A DNA stretch of 23,927 bases from positions 1-23,927 of the forward strand of contig CAOJQZ010000035.1 of the NCBI GenBank assembly GCA_948441955.1. Direction: 5' to 3'. Below are positions 15,865 to 23,543 of the stretch, one piece after another. Source of the DNA: an uncultured Lachnospiraceae bacterium. GTDB taxonomy: Bacteria; Bacillota; Clostridia; Lachnospirales; Lachnospiraceae. Each line of letters opens with the position of its first letter. Position 1 is the first letter of the stretch. A program made the translations under genes and the position numbers. Under the pieces are notes generated by a model that saw only the letters and a program-made list of their open reading frames with translations, did no database searches and was not told the origin of the DNA.

Positions 15865-15905
15865 TTTATTTAGGAAATAAAAACAGTGAGAAGCGGAAAT
15901 GTCTG

Positions 15906-15911
15906 TATAAT
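15906..15911 (+). promoter_or_regulatory. possible -10 box for the recombinase gene
   Basis: TATAAT at 15906-15911, 33 bases before the recombinase ATG. The hexamer 17 bases upstream (ACAGTG) is a poor -35, so this would be weak or extended by other factors. It lies inside the predicted invertible segment and points towards the recombinase gene. Confidence 0.35.
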
Positions 15912-15943
15912 AAAGAGAAAATATTTTAGCATGGGGGTACGGC

Positions 15944-16588
15944 ATGAGCAGCAAGGTATATGGCTATATCAGAGTCTCCACAAGGGAGCAGAACATTGAT
16001 CGGCAGATAGTTTCTCTTTTCAAAGAAAAGGTAGATGAGAAAAATATGTTTATTGACAGGCAGAGCGGAAAAGACTTTCAGCGACCGGCATATGAGGAGA
16101 TGATGAGGAATATTCAGGAGGGTGACTTAATTATTGTAAAAAGTATCGACAGGCTTGGAAGGAATTACCACGAAATTATGGAACAATGGCGTATTATCAC
16201 AAAAGAAAAGAAAGCGGATATCCGCATTCAGGATATGCCTCTGCTGGATACGACAAAAACAAAGGACCTGCTGGGCACATTTATCAGTGATATTGTTTTA
16301 CAGCTACTGTCCTTTGTTGCTGAAAATGAGCGTAACAATATCCGTCAGCGTCAGGCGGAAGGGATTGCGGCTGCTAAAGCAAAGGGCGTCCGTTTTGGAA
16401 AGCCGACAATTCCGCTTCCGGAAAACTTTCCGGAATTATATCAGGAGTGGGAAGCAGCGCACATATCTCTTGAAGAGTTTGCCCGAAGCTGCAATATGGG
16501 AAGAAGTACGATTTACAAGCATATCAGCCGACACCGAAAGGATTTATGCCGGATAAATTTCTGCAGAAATGACGCAAGAAAAAAATGA
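15944..16588 (+). CDS. serine recombinase, resolvase/invertase family
   Basis: 214 aa site-specific recombinase. The N-terminal catalytic domain starts with GYIRVSTREQNIDRQ, in which Ser12 would be the nucleophile and Arg10 an active-site residue. SIDRLGRNY supplies the conserved Arg pair. The long E-helix region runs through TFISDIVLQLLSFVAENERNNIRQRQAEGI, followed by the arm AAKAKGVRFGKP. A C-terminal helix-turn-helix lies at about 172-195 (LEEFARSCNMGRSTIYKHI). This is the size and layout of Hin/Gin/Tn3-resolvase proteins, not of large serine integrases. The start has GGGGG 6 bases upstream. It lies between two divergent flagellin genes and two inverted 26-bp sites, so it likely inverts the segment that contains itself (inference). 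The ATG of a long flagellin-side ORF at 16585 overlaps its end and is not a real start. Confidence 0.93.
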   Translation: MSSKVYGYIRVSTREQNIDRQIVSLFKEKVDEKNMFIDRQSGKDFQRPAYEEMMRNIQEGDLIIVKSIDRLGRNYHEIMEQWRIITKEKKADIRIQDMPLLDTTKTKDLLGTFISDIVLQLLSFVAENERNNIRQRQAEGIAAAKAKGVRFGKPTIPLPENFPELYQEWEAAHISLEEFARSCNMGRSTIYKHISRHRKDLCRINFCRNDARKK

Positions 16589-16662
16589 AAATTTTTTGGG
16601 AAAAAGTATTAAGTTATTTAGATAATGTACGATATTATAGGTGTCAAGAAGTTTTCGGAGTA

Positions 16663-16688
16663 ATCCAATTAAGTGTACTTTACTGGAC
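16663..16688 (+). repeat. putative serine-recombinase crossover site, right
   Basis: 26 bp: half-site atccaattaagt, central gt, then actttactggac. The two 12-base halves agree at 9 of 12 positions when one is reverse-complemented. Fifteen bases (16667-16681) are an exact inverted copy of 15846-15860. GCCGGC lies at the same distance outside both sites (16694-16699; 15828-15833). The interval 16589-16812 holds this site, the flagellin leader and no gene. Confidence 0.68.
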
Positions 16689-16765
16689 AATTTGCCGGCA
16701 CGTCCGAATGTACATTTTAGAGTTTCTCCGAATCCTTTTCAGAGACACAGAAAAATTTATAATTA

Positions 16766-16791
16766 TGCAGGGAAAAGGAATTCCCTATGCA
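16766..16791 (+). promoter_or_regulatory. flagellin leader hairpin, CsrA-site-like (right)
   Basis: TGCA (16766-16769) and GGGAA (16770-16774) pair with TTCCC (16781-16785) and TGCA (16788-16791). The loop AAGGAA exposes GGA. It lies 7 bases before AAGGAGG at 16799-16805. Identical to the left copy. Confidence 0.55.
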
Positions 16792-16812
16792 AAAATTCAA
16801 GGAGGAAAAACC

Positions 16813-17700
16813 ATGAGAATTCAACATAATATTACCGCATTAAATGCACACAGAAATTTAACGAACAACAACTCTGCAGTAGGCAAGAGCTTAGAGAAGT
16901 TATCTTCTGGTTACAGAATTAACCGCGCTGGTGACGACGCTGCCGGATTAGCTATTTCCGAAAAGATGCGTGCTCAGATCACCGGTCTTGCTACAGCTCA
17001 GAAGAACGCTGAAGACGGTGTTTCTCTTGTACAGACAGCTGAGGGTGCTTTAACAGAAGTTCACTCCATGCTGAACCGTATGGTTGAGCTGGCTACACAG
17101 TCCGCTAACGGAACTTATTCTACTGCTAACCGTGAAGAGATGCAGAAGGAAATTAACCGTCTGAACGACGAGATCGACAGAATCGGTAAGACTTCTAACT
17201 TCAACGGAACAAAGCTGTTTGAGAAAGACAGCATGAAGATCACACTTCATGTTGGTGAGTCTCATGAGAAGACGAACCAGTTAAAGGTTACATTCAACAA
17301 GATGAGCGCATCTACTCTTGGTATGGTTGATACTTCAACTCCAGGAACAAAGGCAAACAACTACAAGAGAACAATGAAGACTGGTCAGTCTCTTACAAGC
17401 ATCGACCTTACAAAGGCTGATACAGCTAGACATGCGATCTCTGTAATTAACGGCGCAATCGATATGGTTTCATCCATGCGTTCTGACTTCGGTGCTATGC
17501 AGAACCGTCTGGATCACACCATCAACAACTTAAGTGTTCAGAATGAGAACATCACAGCTGCTGAGTCCCGTATCCGTGACGTAGACATGGCAAAAGAGAT
17601 GATGGCTTACACCAAGAATAACATTCTTGTTCAGGCTGCTCAGGCTATGCTTGCTCAGGCTAACCAGGTACCGCAGGGAGTTCTTCAGTTACTTCAGTAA
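16813..17700 (+). CDS. fliC: flagellin, right copy
   Basis: 295 aa flagellar filament subunit with the same D0/D1 ends as the left copy: N-terminal MRIQHNITALNAHRNL and C-terminal AMLAQANQVPQGVLQLLQ. The differences cluster in about residues 128-205: FEKDSMKITL replaces FEASAGVKITL, and DTSTPGTKANNYKRTMKTG replaces DTSASAKGTKANNYERKLKSG. This would give a different exposed surface. Ser128 replaces the Cys of the left copy. The start at 16813 has AAGGAGG at 16799-16805. The in-frame ORF from 16585 runs through the recombination site and leader and is rejected. No clear sigma-28 consensus was found upstream, so the promoter remains unassigned. It points away from the recombinase gene. Confidence 0.96.
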   Translation: MRIQHNITALNAHRNLTNNNSAVGKSLEKLSSGYRINRAGDDAAGLAISEKMRAQITGLATAQKNAEDGVSLVQTAEGALTEVHSMLNRMVELATQSANGTYSTANREEMQKEINRLNDEIDRIGKTSNFNGTKLFEKDSMKITLHVGESHEKTNQLKVTFNKMSASTLGMVDTSTPGTKANNYKRTMKTGQSLTSIDLTKADTARHAISVINGAIDMVSSMRSDFGAMQNRLDHTINNLSVQNENITAAESRIRDVDMAKEMMAYTKNNILVQAAQAMLAQANQVPQGVLQLLQ

Positions 17701-17724
17701 TCGATTGAATTTTCATATGGGAAA

Positions 17725-17753
17725 AGGCTTCTTTTTCGAAAGGAGCCTTTTTT
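17725..17753 (+). terminator. intrinsic terminator of the right flagellin gene
   Basis: AGGCTTCTTT pairs with AAAGGAGCCT around a TTCG loop (17725-17748), followed by a run of T. It matches the left flagellin terminator. A TATAAT at 17763-17768 follows, but no good -35 accompanies it, so the promoter of the next gene is uncertain. Confidence 0.92.
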
Positions 17754-17822
17754 CTGTTTGGATATAATAGTGATTTGTGGTATGATTAGTTTATTATAAG
17801 GAAAAAGAAGGAGTAACAGACC

Positions 17823-19823
17823 ATGAATATACAGCTAACCATTTCTCTGCTTGCATCGGATCGGAAAGAGACTCTGGGAAAATGCCTGGAGTCGATTACA
17901 CCGCTTCTTCGGGAGCTAAACAGTGAACTCATTATAGTAACTACAGGAGAGGATCCGGCCGTTACGGAGCTTGCGAAACAGTATACCTCTCATATCATAC
18001 CATTTACATGGTGCGATGATTTTTCAAAGGCACGTAACGCAGGCCTTGAAAGGGCCGGCGGGGAGTGGTTTCTTTACCTGGATGATGACGAGTGGTTCGG
18101 GGATGTTTCAGATATTCTCCGGTTCTTCAAAAGCGGAGAATATTTAAGCTATGGTTCAGCTACATATATACAGCGTAATTATTGGGACTGGAGCGGAACA
18201 GAATATACGGACGCCCATGTGGGACGGATGTGCCGTCTGACGCCGGAGACAAAGTTTGTATATCCAATCCATGAAAATCTGGATCCCTTTTTGGAACCTC
18301 AAAAACGCCTTTTAAGTTATGTGCATCACTTTGGTTATGTGGAGCAGGGAGTGTCAAAGTCGGAACGAAATCTTCCGCTGCTGCTTGGAATCTATGAAAA
18401 AGAACCAGATGCCCATATATGCATGCAGCTCACTCAGGAATATCGGAACCGGTTTGAAAACGAAGACGCGCTGAAATACTGCCGTGAAGGTCTGAAGCTT
18501 GCAGAAAAGGAAGGAAGAGTTCAAAACTGCGAGCTGTGGATGCAGGTGCATCTGCCAATAATATTGGTTGATCTGGGAAGAATGGAAGAGGCGCTCAAGG
18601 AAGGAGAACGTCTGCTTCTCTCACTTCGTACCCTTGAAGTGGCAGAGACACATCTTCACGGGATTCTTGCAGAGGTATGCTGGGAGCTTAAGGAATATGA
18701 AAAGGGACTTAAGCATTCTCGGGCGTTCCATAAGAAATTAAAGTATCTGGATAAGCATCCAGAAAAGATCAAGTACCAGAGCGGAGGCACGATTACCTAT
18801 GAAACAGCCAGGGAACGTATGATGACGGCATATGTGGCAGGTCTTTTATTTGCCGCGGCTCTTGATAAGAGTGACCAGATTAGAGAGATTCTCTCCTGGT
18901 TTCCCTGGGAGGATGAAAAGGAACTGCGGACCCAGTATGGGAATCTGGAAAGCTGGAAATGGGGGCATCCGGAGCACAGGGAAGCAATTTTAGAGGGATA
19001 CTATTGTCTTCATACAGATAATGCTTATGTAAATCTTCAGAAGGCGCTGTATGCCGAGCAAAAGCAGATGATGAAAGAGGCAGAAGCTTTCTTTCAGATT
19101 TGTGCGGGGAATTGTCCGGAGGGCTATATGTATCAGCTTGTGGAGCTGGCAGAGAGAAATGGTTTTTCCTTAAATCCTCTTTTCCGGCAGAATTCAATCG
19201 AGGCATGGAATGAGTGTACAAAAGTGATGACAGAACAGACGGCGGATGAAGCTATGCCGGAGCGTCTCCGAAGGCTTATGCCTCTTATGGAAGATTATCC
19301 GATTTGTGCCGGAAGGCTGGAGCAGCATTTTATGGAAAAGCGGCTTTCCAGAGGATTTCAGGACACAGAACATCTTATAGAGCTGTTAAAAAGATACTGT
19401 GAAAGCGTACGCAAGGAAGCAGATACACTATATAAAGAAGAAATTCTTTCCAATCCGGAGCATTACGCGCTTCCTTATCAATTGAAATTTGTTCTCTTTA
19501 TGGAGAAGGCATTGTGTATGATGGAGGAGGGGGCTTATGGAGAATGCGCTTCATACCTTCAGAAGGCGATTCGGGCCAATCCGCAGATGTCAGTAATTGT
19601 GGGACGTGTTTCAGAGCGTCTGGAGGAGAAGATAAAAGCGCCGAAGCAGCCGGTTTCAGAAGAATTTGCCATTCTTGCAGGGCAGGTGAAGCAGATGCTT
19701 TTAGGGCTTATGGAGGCCGGACAGTGGCAGCAGGCTTATGGCGTGGCAGAACAGCTTACGGCCCTTGTTCCGGGAGACTTGGATGCGCTGAAGCTTAAGC
19801 AGGAAATTATGGGGCACCTGTGA
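17823..19823 (+). CDS. GT2 glycosyltransferase with helical-repeat C terminus, paralogue 1
   Basis: 666 aa. Residues 1 to about 110 are a GT-A family 2 glycosyltransferase: MNIQLTISLLASDRKETL, FTWCDDFSKARNAGL and the donor/metal motif YLDDDEWF (DDDE at about 87-90). The rest, from about 190, is helical with TPR-like segments such as ALKYCREGLKLAEKEG and QQAYGVAEQLTALVPGDLDALKLKQEI. GT2 plus TPR is the layout of SunS-like protein glycosyltransferases and similar clostridial enzymes. Encoded directly downstream of the right flagellin gene, it is a good candidate for flagellin O-glycosylation (inference). AAGGAG precedes the ATG. It is a clear paralogue of the protein at 21451-23475. Confidence 0.82.
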   Translation: MNIQLTISLLASDRKETLGKCLESITPLLRELNSELIIVTTGEDPAVTELAKQYTSHIIPFTWCDDFSKARNAGLERAGGEWFLYLDDDEWFGDVSDILRFFKSGEYLSYGSATYIQRNYWDWSGTEYTDAHVGRMCRLTPETKFVYPIHENLDPFLEPQKRLLSYVHHFGYVEQGVSKSERNLPLLLGIYEKEPDAHICMQLTQEYRNRFENEDALKYCREGLKLAEKEGRVQNCELWMQVHLPIILVDLGRMEEALKEGERLLLSLRTLEVAETHLHGILAEVCWELKEYEKGLKHSRAFHKKLKYLDKHPEKIKYQSGGTITYETARERMMTAYVAGLLFAAALDKSDQIREILSWFPWEDEKELRTQYGNLESWKWGHPEHREAILEGYYCLHTDNAYVNLQKALYAEQKQMMKEAEAFFQICAGNCPEGYMYQLVELAERNGFSLNPLFRQNSIEAWNECTKVMTEQTADEAMPERLRRLMPLMEDYPICAGRLEQHFMEKRLSRGFQDTEHLIELLKRYCESVRKEADTLYKEEILSNPEHYALPYQLKFVLFMEKALCMMEEGAYGECASYLQKAIRANPQMSVIVGRVSERLEEKIKAPKQPVSEEFAILAGQVKQMLLGLMEAGQWQQAYGVAEQLTALVPGDLDALKLKQEIMGHL

Positions 19824-19874
19824 TTGAGAGACAGGAAAGAGTAAGGATAATTTTTCGAAAGGCGGAAAAGGAAT

Positions 19875-21422
19875 ATGATAATTAACGTCCCGGGAGAATT
19901 TTACGTATTTGAGACCGGTATGCTTCCAGACAGAGAAGAAATGGAAGACTTTTTTCAGGATAAGAGTGAGAATGACGTGCTTGAGCTTCATGTAAAAATA
20001 GACCCCAGGCAGAAGGAACAGATTTACCATATAAGTAAGACATGGTTAAAGGTGCAGGGGGATTTTGTAAATCTTGCATTTGAAAAGGCAGAGGATACCT
20101 TTGAAAAGGCGGCAATGACATGTCCCTATTATGTTCCGGCGCCTGTGATGGATCGTAAGGGGAACTGCATTAGTATTATAAAGAAAATTCCAAGCTATTA
20201 TGATCATTTTTACCGCTATGACGGGGAGCTGGATCTGAGCTTTCTTAATCGATATAGCTGTATCATTCTGCATGGATTAAATGAATATTCAGTGGAGATT
20301 TATAAAAGAGTTCTGCCTTTGTGGCAGGGGAGGGAGGTTTACCTGATTGATATGGAATGGAGGGAGTATCTGGATGTACTTCCGGCGCCTCCGGATATAC
20401 AGGTAAACGTTCTGGACTGTGTGGAGGACTTTTTTGCTGTCTGTAAAGAGGCGGAGGATAAGAAGACGCTTCATATTGTGGAGAATCTTCCTCAGAATGA
20501 AGATAATTCCAGATATGAAGAAGGGATTATGTGCTATGATGAGGTTATGACACTGACTTTTATGTTTTCCTACGTGATCCATCCGGGAACAAGGAATCCA
20601 GGGAAAAGATTTTTTGTTATAGACGGACGCTTTGTTATGGAAGGTATTTATGGTATCTGTCTTAAGGTATTTACTGCTGCAAGATATGCGCTTTCGAAAG
20701 GTTATATTCCCATATTTAAGATTGTTTCTTCTGATTCAAATATTTACTCAGATTATGAATATGACGATATATGGAATAAATTCTTTTATCAGCCAGAAGG
20801 TTATACGATCGAAGAAGTGCTGGAAAGCAATTATCTTGCTCTTTCTCCCAATATGAATGTATTAAATATCATGCGCTATATCATGGACGAGGTATCGGAG
20901 GGATATGACCTTTCCTGGCCGGACGGGATTTTTAATGAACAGATAAAAAAATATATCAGAGAACGGAAAGAGCGTTTTCTTCCTCATCCAGAAAGGACAT
21001 TAGGAGTTTTATTAAGAGGAACGGATTATACCAAGACAAGATTAACTGGTCATGCAGAGCATGCAACTCCTGAGATGATCATAGAAAAGGTAGCGGAGAC
21101 GGAGAATACATGGGATTTTGACCGGATATACCTGGCGACGGAAGATGAGGAGATCTGTATGAAGATGAAGAAGCATTATGGGGATCGTCTTACATTTACA
21201 GATCAGGAAAGATATGTTATTAAGCCAGGACAGATATTGCAGGACTTACATGTGGTGAAAAAAGAAGGAGAAGGTTTCCGTCTGGGAGCAGAATACATTT
21301 GCGCGGTCAGCCTCCTGGCACAGTGCGGCAGCCTGATTGCTTCAGGGGACTGCGGAGCCTATAGAGAAGCGCTCAGAGAAAATGGCGGAAGATATAAGCA
21401 TGTCTATAAGTTTGAATTATAA
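19875..21422 (+). CDS. fucosyltransferase-like (GT23/NodZ-type fold) protein
   Basis: 515 aa. The C-terminal half resembles GT-B fucosyltransferases of the GT23/O-FucT group. LGVLLRGTDYTKT (about residue 375) is like their RRTDK/RGTD nucleotide-binding motif. It is followed by DRIYLATEDEEICMKMKKHYGDR, the usual sugar-nucleotide segment, and SLLAQCGSLIASGDCG near the C terminus. YDDIWNKFFYQP at about 296-307 is seen in related polysaccharide-cluster proteins. The N-terminal 200 residues are not recognised. There is no signal peptide and no membrane span. It lies between two paralogous GT2 genes with gaps of 51 and 28 bp. It may add a deoxyhexose to the glycan those enzymes start (inference). 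The family assignment is tentative. Confidence 0.6.
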   Translation: MIINVPGEFYVFETGMLPDREEMEDFFQDKSENDVLELHVKIDPRQKEQIYHISKTWLKVQGDFVNLAFEKAEDTFEKAAMTCPYYVPAPVMDRKGNCISIIKKIPSYYDHFYRYDGELDLSFLNRYSCIILHGLNEYSVEIYKRVLPLWQGREVYLIDMEWREYLDVLPAPPDIQVNVLDCVEDFFAVCKEAEDKKTLHIVENLPQNEDNSRYEEGIMCYDEVMTLTFMFSYVIHPGTRNPGKRFFVIDGRFVMEGIYGICLKVFTAARYALSKGYIPIFKIVSSDSNIYSDYEYDDIWNKFFYQPEGYTIEEVLESNYLALSPNMNVLNIMRYIMDEVSEGYDLSWPDGIFNEQIKKYIRERKERFLPHPERTLGVLLRGTDYTKTRLTGHAEHATPEMIIEKVAETENTWDFDRIYLATEDEEICMKMKKHYGDRLTFTDQERYVIKPGQILQDLHVVKKEGEGFRLGAEYICAVSLLAQCGSLIASGDCGAYREALRENGGRYKHVYKFEL

Positions 21423-21450
21423 GGCAGAATTAAAAAGGAGTATTTAATTT

Positions 21451-23475
21451 ATGAAAATACAGCTTACAATTTCTCTTCTGGTATCAGATCGGATGGAAAC
21501 ACTGGGGCGGTGTCTGGCTTCGTTGAAACCATTTCTGCGTGAGCTTGACAGCGAGTTGATCGTCATCTACACCGGAAAAAATCCGGAAACCCTGGAGCTA
21601 GCAAAACAATATACCTCTCATGTTATTCCGTTTACATGGTGTAATGATTTTTCAAAAGCACGAAATGCGGGATTAAAGGAGGCTAAGGGAGAGTGGTTTC
21701 TTTATCTTGATGATGATGAGTGGTTTGAGGATCCATCGGAGATTATCCAATTTTTTAAAACCGGTGAATACAGAAGGTATCAGTCGGCGGATTATATACA
21801 GCGCAATTATCTGGACTGGGAAGGAGCCTCATGGTCAGACGCTTATGTGGGACGTATGTGCCGCCGGCTGGAAGAAACGCGCTTTGTATATCCCATCCAT
21901 GAAAATCTGAAGCCATACCCGGAACCATGTAAAAAATTTAGCGCCTATGTGCATCATTTTGGTTATGTCGGAGCAAGGAATGACAAAGAGCAGGCAGGGA
22001 AATCAGAACGTAATCTTTCGCTGCTTCTTGAAAGACTGAAAACAGAGGAGGCATCCTCTCACTTATATGCACAGCTTGCACAGGAATATGCAGGTATTGG
22101 AAAATATGATGAAGCCGCCTCCTATTGCAGAAAGGGCCTTGATATTGCAGAGAGGGAAGGGGGAGAAGCCCCTCTGAAGATGTGGCTGCAGCTGGAGCTT
22201 CCCCGTGTGCTTTCCTGTGCCGGTGACGACAGGCTTGCACTTGAAGAAGGCGAGTCCATGATGGCTTCATCCTGTCTTGAGGAAGTGGGAGAGATTAATC
22301 TGGCAGTACTGCTTGTTAATATCTGCTGGCGCCTGAAGGAATATAAAAAAGGCCTTGGATACGTTCAGCGTTATCGGAACATGTTGAAATATTTATGGGA
22401 GCATCCGGAAAAAGCTATGATGCAGAACGGCATCACAGCAACATTTTCCGGCGCAGAGCTGCAGGCGGCAGATGTCTATATTCAAGGATTGTTTTTTGCT
22501 TCAGAGACTGGAGAACATAAGGCGGTAAAAGAGATACTATCCTGGATTCCGTGGGAGGATCCCAGCTGTCTTTCATTCAGGTATAAGGATCTCGAAGAGT
22601 GGAAAGAGCGCTATTGGGAGCAGAAGGAAAATATATTGAAGGCTTACAGCGGCCTTGATACAGATAACGCTTATGTGAATCTTCAGAAAGCATATTTTTC
22701 AGCAGAATGCAGGCAGATGACAGAGGCAGGCCGGTTTTGGGAAATAAGTGTAAAGAATTGTCCGGCGGGTTTTGAAGCTCAGCTTGTCAGGATGGGAGTG
22801 AACAACGGATTTCCGGTGGAGATATTATTAAATAAAATGTCCCTTGAAGACTGGGATACGTGTGGGAGGATACTTTCGGAGCATATAATCCCTGCGGATA
22901 TGAAAGAATTTTATGAGAAGATTTTGAAACTGCTGGAGAAGCGCCCGCTGTTTGCAGAACGGCTGAAGCAGGTATTTCTGGAAAAGAAGCTTACACAGGG
23001 AATGCTGGAGCCCCTGTATATGACAGAATTATTATGGGACTATTGCGAAAGTGTGATTGCTGATGCCAGAATGCTGTACCGCAGGGAAATTCTGGACAGC
23101 CGGGATTCCTATATGCAGCCTGAAAAATATAAATTCGCTGTCAGGATGAGCGGCGCTCTTAGGCTTATTGATGATGGAAAAATTGCAGAATGTGTACCGC
23201 TTTTAGCGGAGGCCGTACATATCTTCCCCCAGATGTCCGGTGCGGTCAGTCATTTGACAAGATATCTGAATGAAATAATAAAAAACCCGCCGCCGCATGT
23301 TTCGGAGGAGTTCCTGAGTTTGGGCGGACAGGTAAAGCAGATGCTTTTCAACTTGATGAATAATAAAAAATGGGACGAGGCTTATGGAGTCAGCACACAG
23401 CTTGTGACACTTCTTCCGGAGGATATGGAAGTATTGAGACTGAAGCAGGAGATATTAAGAGCGGGGACAGGGTAA
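21451..23475 (+). CDS. GT2 glycosyltransferase with helical-repeat C terminus, paralogue 2
   Basis: 674 aa paralogue of the 17823-19823 protein, aligned over its whole length. The N-terminal GT2 domain has MKIQLTISLLVSDRMETL, FTWCNDFSKARNAGL and YLDDDEWFEDP. The shared region VYPIHENLKPYPEP leads into TPR-like repeats (EYAGIGKYDEAASYCRKGLDIAEREG). The C terminus shares GGQVKQML and the AYGVSTQLVTLLPEDMEVLRLKQEI segment. The GT2 domain is better conserved between the two than the middle, suggesting the same donor chemistry on different acceptors (inference). AAGGAG precedes the ATG. The last codons and the stop are formed by the start of the second palindrome (GGGACAGGGTAA). Confidence 0.82.
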   Translation: MKIQLTISLLVSDRMETLGRCLASLKPFLRELDSELIVIYTGKNPETLELAKQYTSHVIPFTWCNDFSKARNAGLKEAKGEWFLYLDDDEWFEDPSEIIQFFKTGEYRRYQSADYIQRNYLDWEGASWSDAYVGRMCRRLEETRFVYPIHENLKPYPEPCKKFSAYVHHFGYVGARNDKEQAGKSERNLSLLLERLKTEEASSHLYAQLAQEYAGIGKYDEAASYCRKGLDIAEREGGEAPLKMWLQLELPRVLSCAGDDRLALEEGESMMASSCLEEVGEINLAVLLVNICWRLKEYKKGLGYVQRYRNMLKYLWEHPEKAMMQNGITATFSGAELQAADVYIQGLFFASETGEHKAVKEILSWIPWEDPSCLSFRYKDLEEWKERYWEQKENILKAYSGLDTDNAYVNLQKAYFSAECRQMTEAGRFWEISVKNCPAGFEAQLVRMGVNNGFPVEILLNKMSLEDWDTCGRILSEHIIPADMKEFYEKILKLLEKRPLFAERLKQVFLEKKLTQGMLEPLYMTELLWDYCESVIADARMLYRREILDSRDSYMQPEKYKFAVRMSGALRLIDDGKIAECVPLLAEAVHIFPQMSGAVSHLTRYLNEIIKNPPPHVSEEFLSLGGQVKQMLFNLMNNKKWDEAYGVSTQLVTLLPEDMEVLRLKQEILRAGTG

Positions 23476-23539
23476 ACTGCAATCCGGGACGTAGTAAAAC
23501 TAGTTTTACTACGTCCCGGATTGCAGTTTACCCTGTCCC
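23464..23539. repeat. perfect 76-bp palindrome, copy 2
   Basis: Exact 38-base arms around CTAG at 23500-23503. It matches copy 1 except at two positions per arm (CTGC vs CTGT; ATCC vs ATCT), each mirrored by a complementary change in the other arm, so both copies are perfect hairpins. It lies between convergent genes and overlaps the last codons and stop of the GT2 gene that ends at 23475. Confidence 0.9.
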
Positions 23540-23543
23540 TAAA

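Larger units (their letters stand above)
16753..17753 (+). repeat. long inverted repeat, right arm (flagellin unit)
   Basis: Inverted counterpart of about 14765-15775, from the A/T-rich leader through the terminator. Homology falls off upstream of about 16753, apart from the recombination-site block and GCCGGC. Confidence 0.85.

Noticed and set aside
15944..16588. Recombinase as a transposon resolvase remnant
   Set aside because: No transposase or transposon ends are nearby, and the gene is intact and symmetrically placed between inverted sites and flagellins, which fits an invertase better. Resolvase ancestry cannot be excluded.
16689..16760. Sigma-28 promoter for the flagellins
   Set aside because: No TAAA plus about 15 bases plus CCGATA match is shared by both upstream regions; GCCGGC is conserved but the spacing to any TAAA-like box is wrong.
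16585..16812. In-frame extension giving a 371-residue flagellin starting within the recombinase gene end
   Set aside because: The extra 76 residues are not flagellin-like and run through the recombination site and leader hairpin; AAGGAGG directly precedes the ATG at 16813.
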